NCBI GenBank assembly: GCA_903643055.1
Contig: CAHJWV010000272.1
Coordinates: forward strand, 1 to 6,928
Reading direction: 5' to 3'
DNA length: 6,928 nt
Origin: Burkholderiales bacterium
GTDB lineage: Bacteria > Pseudomonadota > Gammaproteobacteria > Burkholderiales > Burkholderiaceae
The position numbers and the translations under genes are program-made. The notes under the pieces were generated by a model that did not search any database, had not been told where the DNA came from, and was given only the letters and a program-made list of their open reading frames with translations. How positions within the stretch are numbered: the first letter of the stretch is position 1; each line of letters starts with the position of its first letter. Of the stretch, positions 1-6,436 are shown piece by piece.

Positions 1-102
1 GCCGGCCCGCTAGTCCGCACTCACCACCTTGTGGCGCGCGATCTCCAACAGCCGGCTGTCAACCGGGTGGGCGATGGTGCGCCGCTGGATGCGGCTGATG
101 GC
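1..102 (-). mobile_element. IS5-type transposase remnant, partial and broken
   Basis: Read on the minus strand from 102 to 1, this frame gives QRRTIAHPVDSRLLEIARHK (87-28) followed by VVSAD. This resembles the segment near the middle of IS5-family DDE transposases that usually reads like TVQ..IAHPTDSRLLEIARxKVV..AKRAG. An in-frame TAG at 10-12 stands where a Lys codon is expected, and the frame then continues as R-A-G to the window edge. A TGA at 103-105 cuts the frame on its N-terminal side. Both stops argue for a dead fragment rather than an active element. Neither terminal inverted repeats nor a target duplication is visible, since the element leaves the window. The call rests on remembered family sequence over about 28 residues, so it is moderate; a different IS subgroup is possible. 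Confidence 0.55.
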
Positions 103-283
103 TCAGCATGTGGGGGTGGAAGGCGCATCAGCTTCCACATCGGCCAAACACGCCATCGTCGGCGCTCTACATGGTTCATCGTGCACTCTTTGATCCTCTG
201 ATCCGTTGGCTTGCGCGTGGTATCGCGCAGGCTTGTGCCGCTCAGATGCTTTCAGAAGCACCGCACCTGTCACTTCATCGCAT
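103..283. other. Non-coding stretch between IS remnant and ohrR
   Basis: No convincing coding frame is present. Two small hairpins can be drawn. GTGGAAG (116-122) pairs with CTTCCAC (132-138). TGCTT (247-251) pairs with AAGCA (256-260) around a 4-nt loop. The second lies 24 nt past the ohrR stop and might weakly aid termination, but no T-run follows it on the minus strand. The stretch may include decayed insertion-sequence DNA, which I cannot show. Confidence 0.4.
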
Positions 284-718
284 TCAACTCAACAAGCTCT
301 GGCGCAGCTCAATGAGGTCATCACGCACGCGGGCGATGTCGCCGCGGCTCAAGCTGCAGGCGGCACCAAACGACGCGTTGACGGCCTTGGCTTTTTCCCG
401 CAGCACGCGGCCTGCGGGAGTCAGCGTCAACGACAGATTGCGCTCATCACTTGGGTCTCGGCGGCGCAACAGGTTGCCGTCGGCTTCCATGCGTTTCAGA
501 ACCGGCGACAGCGAGCCCGACTCCTGATGCAGGCGCTGGGCCAGCTCACGCACCGTGATGCCTTCTTGTTCCCAAAGCACCAGCATGATCAGGTACTGCG
601 GGTAGGTCAGCCCGATTTCGGCCAGCAGTGGCTTATAGACCTGCGTCATCGCGAGCGACGTGGAGTAGACAGCGAAGCACAGCTGTTGATCGAGCAACAG
701 CGCATCTTTGGCGTTCAT
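284..718 (-). CDS. ohrR: OhrR, MarR-family organic hydroperoxide-sensing repressor
   Basis: This 144-residue protein is a winged-helix MarR-family repressor of the OhrR type. In this family, oxidation of an N-terminal Cys by organic peroxides releases DNA and derepresses the thiol peroxidase gene ohr. The sensor Cys is C14, in LCFAVYSTSLAM. The three Tyr residues that hydrogen-bond to it in the Bacillus protein are matched by Y18, Y28 and Y39. A second Cys, C121 (AACSLSR), sits where the two-Cys Xanthomonas-type OhrR has its resolving Cys, so a disulfide-type switch is likely. The recognition helix and wing lie around residues 54-97 (TVRELAQRL, SGSLSPVLKRME, RRRDPSDERN). The ATG at 716-718 gives the normal family length, but no clear Shine-Dalgarno sequence precedes it. 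The usual partner ohr is absent. The next gene upstream on the same strand is a broken esterase. Family assignment is strong; exact specificity is inferred. Confidence 0.9.
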   Translation of the reverse strand: MNAKDALLLDQQLCFAVYSTSLAMTQVYKPLLAEIGLTYPQYLIMLVLWEQEGITVRELAQRLHQESGSLSPVLKRMEADGNLLRRRDPSDERNLSLTLTPAGRVLREKAKAVNASFGAACSLSRGDIARVRDDLIELRQSLLS

Positions 719-980
719 GGGGTGGCTCGGTGGAGGGCGGCCGGGCAGCTTAACACCGGCCGCCAGGGCTTCAGGGCTTGGTTTGAGGCAGAGACAGACA
801 ACCCAAAAGAGGATCGGATGATGAAGGAGTGGGACCGGCCCGACCGGCGGGTAGGGCCGGTCGGGCCAGGCCTTTCGGCCTCATCGCTTCAATCCATGAA
901 TATCTGGGCGATTGGTTTATCAGCGATGGCCCTCAGCTCGATGACCGTCTCTTCAATAAGGCGGCCGGTTCAAGCCTCGA
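719..980. other. Intergenic region between ohrR and the esterase pseudogene
   Basis: About 260 bp without a convincing gene. It holds a strong GC-rich inverted repeat (836-868, listed separately), the presumed ohrR upstream region (719-800), and a 27-codon open minus-strand frame (969-889) that looks mildly protein-like but has no start codon. I could not identify a sigma-70 promoter for ohrR or an AT-rich OhrR operator of the known types here. ohrR may depend on transcription from upstream or on a promoter I cannot recognise. Confidence 0.5.
837..867. repeat. Perfect GC-rich inverted repeat between ohrR and the esterase
   Basis: GGCCCGACCGG (837-847) pairs perfectly with CCGGTCGGGCC (857-867). 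One further C-G pair (848/856) makes a 12-bp stem with a 7-nt loop. A second small stem, AGGCC/GGCCT around TTTC (868-881), follows at once. On the plus strand only three T residues trail the main stem, and on the minus strand there is no T-run, so it is not a canonical intrinsic terminator. It lies beyond the 3' end of the esterase remnant and upstream of ohrR. It could slow or end transcription from the esterase, or be a dispersed chromosomal repeat. Confidence 0.6.
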
Positions 981-1995
981 TCAACGCAGGCGCTGCTTCA
1001 ATTCTTGAGAGGTTTGCAGCAAAGCTGAGCGCACGGCAGGTACATCGCTCAGCACATTGAGCAGGCCGAAATCATGTCATGCCGTTGTAACGCGTCACGG
1101 TGACATCGACACCGGCTGCATCCAGCTTGCGGCCATAGGCCTCGCCTTCATCGCGCAGCACATCGAATTCCGCGGTCTGGATCAACGCAGGCGGCAAGCC
1201 TTGCAGCTGCGTGCTGCTGGCTTGCAGCGGCGAAGCATAGATCTCATGGCGCTTGGCGGCATCGGTGGTGTAGTTGTCCCAGAACCACTTCATCATGTTG
1301 CGGCTGAGGAAGTAGCCGTCAGCAAACTGGTTGTACGACGCGTTGTCGAAATTGGCATGGGTCACCGGCCACAGCAGGGCCTGGAATTTGATCGAGGGCG
1401 AACCTTTGTCCTTGCCATCAGGCTGACAACCGCGGCCATGTTGCCGCCCACGCTGTTGCCCGCAACGGCCAGGCGCTTGCCATCGACACCGATGTCTTTA
1501 CCGTGCTCTGCCACCCATTTTTGTCGCGTCATAAGCCTGATTGATCGCCACGCCATAGCCGACCTCGGGTGATGGCGTGTAGTCGACGAACACGCCCACG
1601 GCGCCAGAGCCGGCCACCAGATCGCTTACCAGGCGCTGATGGGTCGGGAAGTCGCCGAGCACCCAGCCGCCGCCATGGAAAAACATGAACACGGGCAGCG
1701 TGCCCTTGGCCGCGACCGGCCGCACGATCACGAGCTTGATCTCGTTGCCATTGACGGTGATGGTCTTGCGCGAGACATCGACCTTCGGCAGTTTGAATTT
1801 GGCACCTGCTTGCGCGCCGACCAGCGCCTTGCGTGCGTCGGCCAGACTGAGCTGCTCCAGTGGCTTGCCGCCGTCACGGGAGAGCACATCGAAAAAGGCC
1901 TGGGTGTTGTGCTTAACGCCGTCGGCAGTCCAGCCTGAGGTGACTGCCGTCAGGCTGATTGCGGTGCTGGCGAGGAGGCGGGTGATCTTCTTCAT
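981..1995 (-). pseudogene. Secreted alpha/beta-hydrolase (HSL-type esterase) broken by three frameshifts
   Basis: Three consecutive minus-strand frames join into one protein of about 338 residues. The start at 1995 (MKKITRLLAS) gives a signal-peptide-like N-terminus with basic residues and a hydrophobic stretch to about residue 20. GGAAG lies 7 nt upstream, so this start is preferred over an in-frame ATG at 2094. Hormone-sensitive-lipase family landmarks follow: the oxyanion motif FFHGGGW, the nucleophile motif GNSVGGN (Ser codon 1452-1454), the acid in EFDVLRDEG (Asp codon 1162-1164), and the His in HDFGLLN (codon 1074-1076). Frame breaks are one extra base in a T5 run (1518-1522; A run on the coding strand), one missing base near 1410-1415, and two missing bases at 1077, directly before the catalytic His codon. 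The correction -1+1+2 restores a length divisible by three. The end is LKQRLR and TGA at 981-983. All catalytic codons survive, so decay is recent or the indels are sequencing errors. The natural substrate is unknown. Confidence 0.85.
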
Positions 1996-2086
1996 GAGGT
2001 GTCTTCCAGGGAAGGGTTGAAAAGAGGGAGGAGGTGAGAGAGGCGACAGCGCAAGGTGTGGTCGGCGATCGGTCGATAAGTAGTTT

Positions 2087-2105
2087 GCTAACAATTAGTT
2101 CAATA
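2087..2105 (+). promoter_or_regulatory. Operator-like site A, one of an inverted pair
   Basis: The 19-mer GCTAACAATTAGTTCAATA matches the reverse complement of 2176-2194 at 16 of 19 positions, giving the consensus GCTAAnnATTAGTTCnATA. Internally, CTAA..TTAG and TAGTT..AACTA (2096-2109) are short dyads typical of binding sites for small dimeric repressors. It lies 92 bp upstream of the esterase start and could have controlled that gene. The regulator is unidentified. Confidence 0.45.
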
Positions 2106-2175
2106 ACTATCTGGTAAAAAAACCGATTGGCTATTCATAAAATTTGATCCTTTATCGCATCGACAAGATGAGGTG

Positions 2176-2194
2176 TATCGAACTAATCATTAGC
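2176..2194 (-). promoter_or_regulatory. Operator-like site B, one of an inverted pair
   Basis: On the minus strand this reads GCTAATGATTAGTTCGATA, the near copy of site A. It contains the perfect dyad CTAAT-C-ATTAG (plus strand 2183-2193). Its centre is about 89 bp from that of site A, roughly eight to nine helical turns, which would fit looping or two promoters. No regulator gene that would match lies next to it in this window. Confidence 0.45.
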
Positions 2195-2308
2195 GTGCAA
2201 AGTATTTTTGGGTGAGAGGGCTGAATCGCTGATGGTGTCTTTCGCTTCGAGTCTTGCGCGTTGTGAGAACGGTCACCACGCAACACTCGCCAAGCACCCT
2301 CAATGAGC

Positions 2309-2340
2309 CAAAAATAAAAAACCCACCCACCCGTGGGCTT
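2309..2340 (-). terminator. Intrinsic terminator of cspD
   Basis: On the minus strand an 8-bp stem AAGCCCAC/GTGGGTTT (2340-2333 with 2326-2319, one G-T pair, 6-nt loop) is followed by a T-rich run (2321-2311, TTTTTTATTTT). It lies 25 nt beyond the cspD stop and is a standard Rho-independent terminator. Confidence 0.85.
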
Positions 2341-2364
2341 TGGTGGATTGATCCGAAAGATGAA

Positions 2365-2640
2365 TCAGGGCGAAGCGGAAAATGCCTGCATCGGAGCCCG
2401 CAATGAACTGGCGATCAGTTCGGTTTCAGATGAACTTTCTTGCGGGCAAATGTGATGGGCCAGTTGCCCCTTCGGGCCTTGCACCAATTCATAACTGACT
2501 TTCCCGCCTTGTTTCAGTGTGCGGAAGCCTTCCATTTGGATGGCAGAAAAATGGGCGAACACATCGTCACCCCCGCCATCTGGTTCAATGAAGCCAAAAC
2601 CCTTTGCATCGTTGAACCATTTCACCGTTCCAACTGCCAT
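2365..2640 (-). CDS. cspD: CspD-like cold-shock-domain protein with a C-terminal extension
   Basis: This 91-residue protein has one cold-shock domain that binds single-stranded nucleic acid. It opens [20 protein letters not shown], with RNP1 KGFGFI at 13-18 and RNP2 VFAHFS at 27-32. The ATG at 2638-2640 has AAGGGAG 7 nt upstream (2654-2648), which fixes the start. Typical CspA proteins end near residue 67-70; this one runs on for about 25 residues after ICPQE (64-68), rich in Ser and Ala. E. coli CspD also has a short tail after a similar GPKG..A..I.P.E stretch, and cspD lies divergently next to clpS-clpA there, exactly as here. I therefore prefer CspD, which in E. coli is a stationary-phase inhibitor of DNA replication, over a cold-induced CspA paralogue. 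The predicted leader is short (about 23 nt), unlike the long leader of cspA. The tail is longer than that of E. coli CspD (74 residues). The domain is certain; the CspD role is inferred. Confidence 0.85.
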   Translation of the reverse strand: MAVGTVKWFNDAKGFGFIEPDGGGDDVFAHFSAIQMEGFRTLKQGGKVSYELVQGPKGQLAHHICPQESSSETELIASSLRAPMQAFSASP

Positions 2641-2669
2641 GATGGGGCTCCCTTGCCATGAACGGCGGG

Positions 2670-2699
2670 ATTCTCGATCCGGCTTCAGACGAATGTCAA
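2670..2699 (-). promoter_or_regulatory. Predicted sigma-70 promoter of cspD
   Basis: On the minus strand a perfect -35 TTGACA (2699-2694) is followed, after 18 nt, by GAGAAT (2675-2670; 4 of 6 matches). Transcription would begin near 2663, leaving a leader of about 23 nt that carries the AAGGGAG ribosome site. This is a sequence match only. Confidence 0.6.
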
Positions 2700-2807
2700 G
2701 ACGGTAGCCGGTTAGCTCGGAGCCGGGTTGGGTGATTGGAAAAATGAGGTTCAAAGGATCTATTTTTAGCCCTTGACGAAGCGTCATCTGGCGCAATATC
2801 TGAGAGA

Positions 2808-2837
2808 CTGAAACATATCTCGTCAAGTCGATAGAAT
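2808..2837 (+). promoter_or_regulatory. Possible clpS-clpA promoter adjoining the start codon
   Basis: TAGAAT (2832-2837, 5 of 6 matches to -10) lies 18 nt after CTGAAA (2808-2813, 4 of 6). The expected start site, about 7 nt past the -10 box, falls at 2844-2846, on or next to the clpS ATG, so the mRNA could be leaderless. A rival is TTGACG (2773-2778) with the poor -10 TATCTG (2797-2802), which would give a leader of about 40 nt that still lacks a Shine-Dalgarno sequence. Confidence 0.4.
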
Positions 2838-2845
2838 GATTCGCC

Positions 2846-3199
2846 ATGCCAGACGAAAAACCTAAATCGCCCTCGCCGCCCCAGCGGCAACTGCCAGATA
2901 AAGAGCAGGGTGCGGTCGTGGCTGAACGCCAAGCGGCGAAAACTGAACCGCCCCGCATGTTCCAGGTCGTGCTCTTGAACGACGACTACACCCCCATGGA
3001 GTTTGTCGTGATGGTGTTGCAGGAATATTTCAAACGTGACCTCGAGACCGCGACTCAAATCATGCTCAAGGTCCACAAAGAAGGTCGGGGCGTCTGCGGT
3101 GTCTATACAAAAGACGTGGCAGCGACGAAAGTCGAGTTGGTGTTGACCGCCGCAAGGCGCGGTGGTCACCCGTTGCAATGCATTATGGAGGCCGCATGA
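2846..3199 (+). CDS. clpS: ClpS, adaptor for N-degron substrates of ClpAP
   Basis: ClpS binds proteins with bulky N-terminal residues and hands them to the N-domain of ClpA for degradation by ClpP in the cytosol. The protein has 117 residues: a flexible, Pro/Lys/Glu-rich N-terminal tail (1-37), then the conserved fold starting at [18 protein letters not shown]. With an offset of 11 from E. coli ClpS, the N-degron pocket residues fall in register: N45, D46, D47, T49, M51 and H77 (in MLKVHKEG). The end [10 protein letters not shown] also matches. An in-frame TGA at 2837-2839 makes ATG 2846 the first possible start, yet no Shine-Dalgarno sequence precedes it. The 3' end overlaps clpA by 4 nt (ATGA), implying translational coupling and balanced production of adaptor and unfoldase. 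It is divergent from cspD across a 205-bp shared promoter region. Confidence 0.96.
   Translation: MPDEKPKSPSPPQRQLPDKEQGAVVAERQAAKTEPPRMFQVVLLNDDYTPMEFVVMVLQEYFKRDLETATQIMLKVHKEGRGVCGVYTKDVAATKVELVLTAARRGGHPLQCIMEAA
3187..3191 (+). promoter_or_regulatory. Shine-Dalgarno site that fixes the clpA start
   Basis: GGAGG lies inside the last codons of clpS, 4 nt before ATG 3196. An alternative in-frame ATG at 3178 precedes this site and would add MHYGGR, which is only clpS sequence read in another frame. The protein from 3196 begins [14 protein letters not shown], as ClpA proteins do. Confidence 0.85.
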
Positions 3200-5496
3200 T
3201 TGCGCAAGAGCTTGAAGTCAGTCTGCACATGGCGTTCGTCGAGGCGCGCCAGCAGCGCCACGAATTCATCACGGTGGAACACCTGTTGATGGCGCTTCTG
3301 GACAACCCCTCTGCCGCTGAAGTACTGCGCGCGTGCTCGGCCAATATTGATGAGCTACGCAAGAGCCTTGCGCAGTTCATCAAAGAGAACACGCCGACGG
3401 TAGGTGGCGCGGACGAGGTCGACACGCAGCCCACGCTGGGATTTCAGCGGGTGATCCAGCGCGCGATCATGCATGTGCAATCCACCGGCAGCGGCAAGAA
3501 GGAAGTGACTGGCGCCAACGTGCTGGTTGCGATCTTCGGCGAGAAGGATTCGCACGCGGTTTACTACCTGCATCAGCAGGGCGTCACTCGTCTTGACGTT
3601 GTGAACTTCATTGCCCACGGCATCAAGAAGTCCGACCCGCCCGAGCAGCCGAAATCTGGCGAAAGCGCGAGCAACGAAGGCGAGAAGGACGAGGGCGAAG
3701 CCAAAGGCTCGCCACTGGATCAGTTCACCCAGAACCTGAACCAGATGGCGCGTGACGGCAAGATCGACCCGCTGATTGGCCGTGAGATGGAAGTCGAGCG
3801 CGTCATTCAGATCCTGTGCCGTCGCCGCAAAAACAACCCGCTGTTGGTCGGTGAGGCTGGCGTGGGCAAGACAGCGATCGCCGAAGGGCTGGCTTGGCGC
3901 ATCACGCAAAACGACGTTCCGGAAATCTTGGGCGATGCCCAGGTCTATTCGCTCGACATGGGCTCTTTGCTGGCCGGTACCAAGTATCGCGGTGACTTCG
4001 AGCAGCGTTTGAAGAGCGTACTGAAGCACTTGAAAGATCAGCCGAATGCCGTGCTGTTCATCGATGAGATCCACACGCTGATCGGCGCGGGTGCGGCCTC
4101 GGGCGGTACCTTGGATGCCAGCAACCTGTTGAAGCCTGCGCTGAGTTCCGGTGCGATGAAGTGCATTGGCGCAACCACCTTCACCGAGTACCGCGGCATC
4201 TTCGAAAAAGACGCCGCGCTGTCACGCCGCTTCCAGAAGGTGGACGTGGTGGAGCCGTCGGTCGAGCAGACCGTGGAGATCTTGAAGGGTTTGAAGTCGC
4301 GCTTCGAAGAGCATCACAGCGTCAAGTACGCGGTCGGTGCATTGCAGGCTGCTGCCGAACTGTCGGCCAAATTCATCAATGACCGCCATCTGCCGGACAA
4401 GGCGATCGACGTGATCGATGAAGCGGGCGCGGCGCAACGCATCCTGCCGAAGAGCAAGCAGAAGAAAACCATCACCCGCAACGAGGTCGAAGACATCGTC
4501 GCCAAGATTGCGCGCATTCCTCCGGCCAGCGTGTCCAGCGACGATCGCTCGAAGTTGAAGACGCTCGATCGCGACTTGAACAGCGTGGTGTTCGGCCAAG
4601 AACCGGCCATCGAAGCTTTGGCGGCTGCGATCAAGATGGCGCGCTCAGGCCTTGGAAAGCCCGATAAGCCCATTGGCTCGTTCTTGTTCAGCGGCCCGAC
4701 AGGCGTTGGCAAGACCGAAGTCGCCAAGCAGCTGGCCTTCATCCTGGGCATCGAATTGATTCGCTTCGACATGAGCGAATACATGGAGCGCCATGCCGTC
4801 AGCCGTCTGATCGGCGCACCTCCGGGCTACGTTGGCTTTGACCAAGGCGGGTTGTTGACCGAGGCCATCACGAAGAAGCCGCATGCGGTGTTGCTGCTCG
4901 ATGAAATCGAGAAGGCGCATCCGGATGTCTTCAACGTGCTGCTGCAGGTGATGGACCATGGCTCGCTGACCGACAACAACGGGCGCAAGGCTGATTTCCG
5001 CAACGTCATCATCATCATGACGACCAACGCGGGCGCCGAGACGATGAACAAGGCCACGATCGGCTTCACCAATTCGCGCGAGCAAGGCGATGAGATGGCC
5101 GACATCAAGCGGCTGTTCACGCCAGAGTTTCGCAACCGCTTGGATGCGACGGTCAGCTTCAAGGCGCTGAACGAAGAAATCATCATGCGCGTGGTCGACA
5201 AGTTCCTGCTGCAGCTGGAAAGCCAACTGTCGGAGAAGAAGGTCGAAGTCACGTTCACCGATGGGCTGCGCAAGCTGCTGGCAAAGAAGGGCTTTGATCC
5301 GTTGATGGGTGCCCGACCGATGCAGCGCTTGATCCAGGACACGATCCGTCGCGCCCTGGCCGACGAGCTGTTGTTCGGCAGTCTCGTGGATGGCGGCCGC
5401 CTGACGGTGGACATCGATGCCGATGGCAAAACGGTGCTGGACATCCAGCCACCAAAGAAAAGTGACAAGCCGAAGGCTGAATCGGCCACGGCCTGA
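3196..5496 (+). CDS. clpA: ClpA, ATP-dependent unfoldase subunit of the ClpAP protease
   Basis: ClpA forms hexamers that unfold substrates, including those delivered by ClpS and ssrA-tagged proteins, and thread them into ClpP. The protein has 766 residues (E. coli: 758). An N-domain (1 to about 143) binds ClpS. A charged Glu/Lys/Ser-rich linker spans about 145-175. AAA+ module D1 has Walker A GEAGVGKT (219-226), pore loop KYRG (263-266), Walker B LFIDE (287-291) and Arg pair R344-R345. Module D2 has Walker A GPTGVGKT (500-507), pore loop GYVG (544-547), Walker B LLLDE (566-570), Arg residues in FRNRLD and sensor-2 GARP (705-708). The ClpP-docking loop carries I-G-F at 622-624, which marks a true ClpP partner, unlike ClpB. 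There is no ClpB-type coiled-coil middle domain. The gene overlaps clpS by ATGA and ends 39 bp before a strong terminator, so the operon is clpS-clpA only. clpP is not in the window. The reading frame is intact throughout. Confidence 0.98.
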   Translation: MIAQELEVSLHMAFVEARQQRHEFITVEHLLMALLDNPSAAEVLRACSANIDELRKSLAQFIKENTPTVGGADEVDTQPTLGFQRVIQRAIMHVQSTGSGKKEVTGANVLVAIFGEKDSHAVYYLHQQGVTRLDVVNFIAHGIKKSDPPEQPKSGESASNEGEKDEGEAKGSPLDQFTQNLNQMARDGKIDPLIGREMEVERVIQILCRRRKNNPLLVGEAGVGKTAIAEGLAWRITQNDVPEILGDAQVYSLDMGSLLAGTKYRGDFEQRLKSVLKHLKDQPNAVLFIDEIHTLIGAGAASGGTLDASNLLKPALSSGAMKCIGATTFTEYRGIFEKDAALSRRFQKVDVVEPSVEQTVEILKGLKSRFEEHHSVKYAVGALQAAAELSAKFINDRHLPDKAIDVIDEAGAAQRILPKSKQKKTITRNEVEDIVAKIARIPPASVSSDDRSKLKTLDRDLNSVVFGQEPAIEALAAAIKMARSGLGKPDKPIGSFLFSGPTGVGKTEVAKQLAFILGIELIRFDMSEYMERHAVSRLIGAPPGYVGFDQGGLLTEAITKKPHAVLLLDEIEKAHPDVFNVLLQVMDHGSLTDNNGRKADFRNVIIIMTTNAGAETMNKATIGFTNSREQGDEMADIKRLFTPEFRNRLDATVSFKALNEEIIMRVVDKFLLQLESQLSEKKVEVTFTDGLRKLLAKKGFDPLMGARPMQRLIQDTIRRALADELLFGSLVDGGRLTVDIDADGKTVLDIQPPKKSDKPKAESATA

Positions 5497-5535
5497 TCTG
5501 CAATAAAAGCCTGCAGCGGCAAGCTGATCTCTTTG

Positions 5536-5563
5536 AAACGAGGCCCTTCGGGGCCTCGTTTTT
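5536..5563 (+). terminator. Strong intrinsic terminator of clpS-clpA
   Basis: An 11-bp stem AAACGAGGCCC/GGGCCTCGTTT (5536-5546 with 5551-5561) closes on a UUCG tetraloop and runs into T5 (5559-5563). It is followed 55 bp on by the 3' end of the convergent mtfA gene. Read on the minus strand the same hairpin is followed by only three T residues, so it may act weakly as a terminator for mtfA too. Confidence 0.92.
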
Positions 5564-5617
5564 CTTGGGCGAAACATCGCCGTGATGCAGATCGAATGAT
5601 GCCACTATGTGATCCAG

Positions 5618-6406
5618 TTAGCTCTCGGGTTCTTGCGTGAAGCGGGATGCAGGATCTTGATGGAAGAACGAACGCAGCAAGGCATAGACCTCGGCATGTT
5701 CTTCTTGCAGTTCAAGCGGCGATACAAAAAACGATTCGCAGGCCACGGCGAAGAACTCGCTTGGGGCTTCTGCGGCATACGGGTCCAGCAGGGTGTCTTC
5801 ACCGGCATCGATGCGTTCACAGAATGATTCGAAGGCCGTCCCCAACACGGTTTGCCAGTTGGCGTGCTCAGCTCGGCTTGCCATGGGTGGAATGCCATCG
5901 GCTTGGCCATTGCGCATGTCCAGCACATGCGCGAACTCGTGGATCACGACGTTGTAGCCAGTCGCCGCGCTGTCGCCGGCCTCCGCAACGTCTTTCCACG
6001 ACAAGGTGACCGGGCCGCCTTCCATGGCTTCGCCTGAAAGGGGGTCGTCATAGGCATGGACGACACCGTCTTCATCCATGACTTCACGGCGAGCCACGAC
6101 TTCGTCCAGGTGAATGATGATGCCGATGAAGCCGTCGTACCAATCCAGTCCGAGGTGCAGGATCGGCAGACAAGCCTGCGCTGCAATCGCCACGGCCATC
6201 TCGTCGGTGACAGGCAGATCGTGCGCTCCGTTGAACTCCTTGCGCGCCAGGAACAGGGTGCTCAACGCTTTGAGTTGACGGCCGTCTTCAGTGTTGAGTT
6301 GGGCGAGGAAAGGAAAGCGATCAAGCGTTTGCTGCCACAGCGCGACGGGGATTGCGCGCCGCTTCAGCGTTTGCTGTTCGCGCCAGCGCCGCCAGATCTT
6401 AATCAC
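5618..6406 (-). CDS. mtfA: MtfA, zinc-dependent peptidase of family M90
   Basis: This 262-residue cytosolic protein is of the MtfA family. E. coli MtfA is a zinc aminopeptidase that also binds the repressor Mlc (DgsA), thereby raising ptsG expression. The zinc motif HEFAH (156-160) and the downstream Glu in APSEFFA (E217) supply the expected ligands and catalytic residue. The surrounding NVVIHEFAHVLDM, DPYAAEAPSEFFAVACESFF and N-terminal LWQQTLDRFPFL are characteristic. The start is a GTG at 6404-6406. No ATG exists upstream before an in-frame stop, and the family N-terminus (IKIWRRWR, basic) begins here. No good Shine-Dalgarno sequence is seen. The gene lies 30 bp after lpxH on the same strand, so co-transcription is likely. 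Whether it acts on an Mlc homologue in this organism is unknown; the peptidase assignment is solid, the regulatory role is only by analogy. Confidence 0.92.
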   Translation of the reverse strand: MIKIWRRWREQQTLKRRAIPVALWQQTLDRFPFLAQLNTEDGRQLKALSTLFLARKEFNGAHDLPVTDEMAVAIAAQACLPILHLGLDWYDGFIGIIIHLDEVVARREVMDEDGVVHAYDDPLSGEAMEGGPVTLSWKDVAEAGDSAATGYNVVIHEFAHVLDMRNGQADGIPPMASRAEHANWQTVLGTAFESFCERIDAGEDTLLDPYAAEAPSEFFAVACESFFVSPLELQEEHAEVYALLRSFFHQDPASRFTQEPES

Positions 6407-6414
6407 GGGAAGGC

Positions 6415-6426
6415 ACCGAGCTCGGT
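6415..6426. repeat. 12-bp perfect palindrome in the lpxH-mtfA gap
   Basis: ACCGAGCTCGGT is a perfect dyad occupying much of the 30-bp gap, 8 nt upstream of the mtfA GTG. As RNA it would need a loop within the dyad and so would be a poor hairpin. It may be chance or a protein-binding site. Confidence 0.4.
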
Positions 6427-6436
6427 CAATACAGAA

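Larger units (their letters stand above)
1996..2308. other. AT-rich control region upstream of the esterase pseudogene
   Basis: No gene is seen. The part from about 2080 to 2220 is clearly richer in A+T than its surroundings and carries the inverted pair of operator-like sequences listed separately. From 2221 to 2308 the DNA returns to ordinary composition and I see nothing definable. Several weak promoter-like hexamers occur on the minus strand towards the esterase, for example TTGAAC near 2104-2099, but none has both hexamers convincing. Confidence 0.5.

Noticed and set aside
206..1060. A 284-residue plus-strand open frame
   Set aside because: It runs opposite to ohrR and the end of the esterase, has no recognisable domain and a composition typical of an antisense shadow. 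The minus-strand frames carry clear family motifs.
979..1193. The 14-mer GATCAACGCAGGCG occurs at 979-992 and 1180-1193
   Set aside because: A short direct repeat inside the esterase remnant with no similarity beyond it; it lies in different parts of the protein and is best seen as chance.
1996..2094. Esterase start at ATG 2094
   Set aside because: The extra 33 residues are Pro/Ser-rich and would bury the signal peptide that begins at 1995, which has a ribosome site.
2641..2958. Longer version of the cold-shock protein starting at 2958
   Set aside because: The extra N-terminal residues overlap the clpS start and both promoters. The family start MAVGTVKWF with a good ribosome site lies at 2640.
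3178..3195. ClpA start at ATG 3178
   Set aside because: It precedes the GGAGG site and adds residues not found in ClpA proteins; ATG 3196 fits the family and the ATGA overlap.
3355..4074. A 239-residue minus-strand open frame inside clpA
   Set aside because: Antisense shadow of the ClpA N-domain, linker and D1 module.
4645..5577. A 310-residue minus-strand open frame inside clpA
   Set aside because: It is antisense to the conserved D2 module of ClpA and contains no motif; long antisense frames are common in GC-rich genes.
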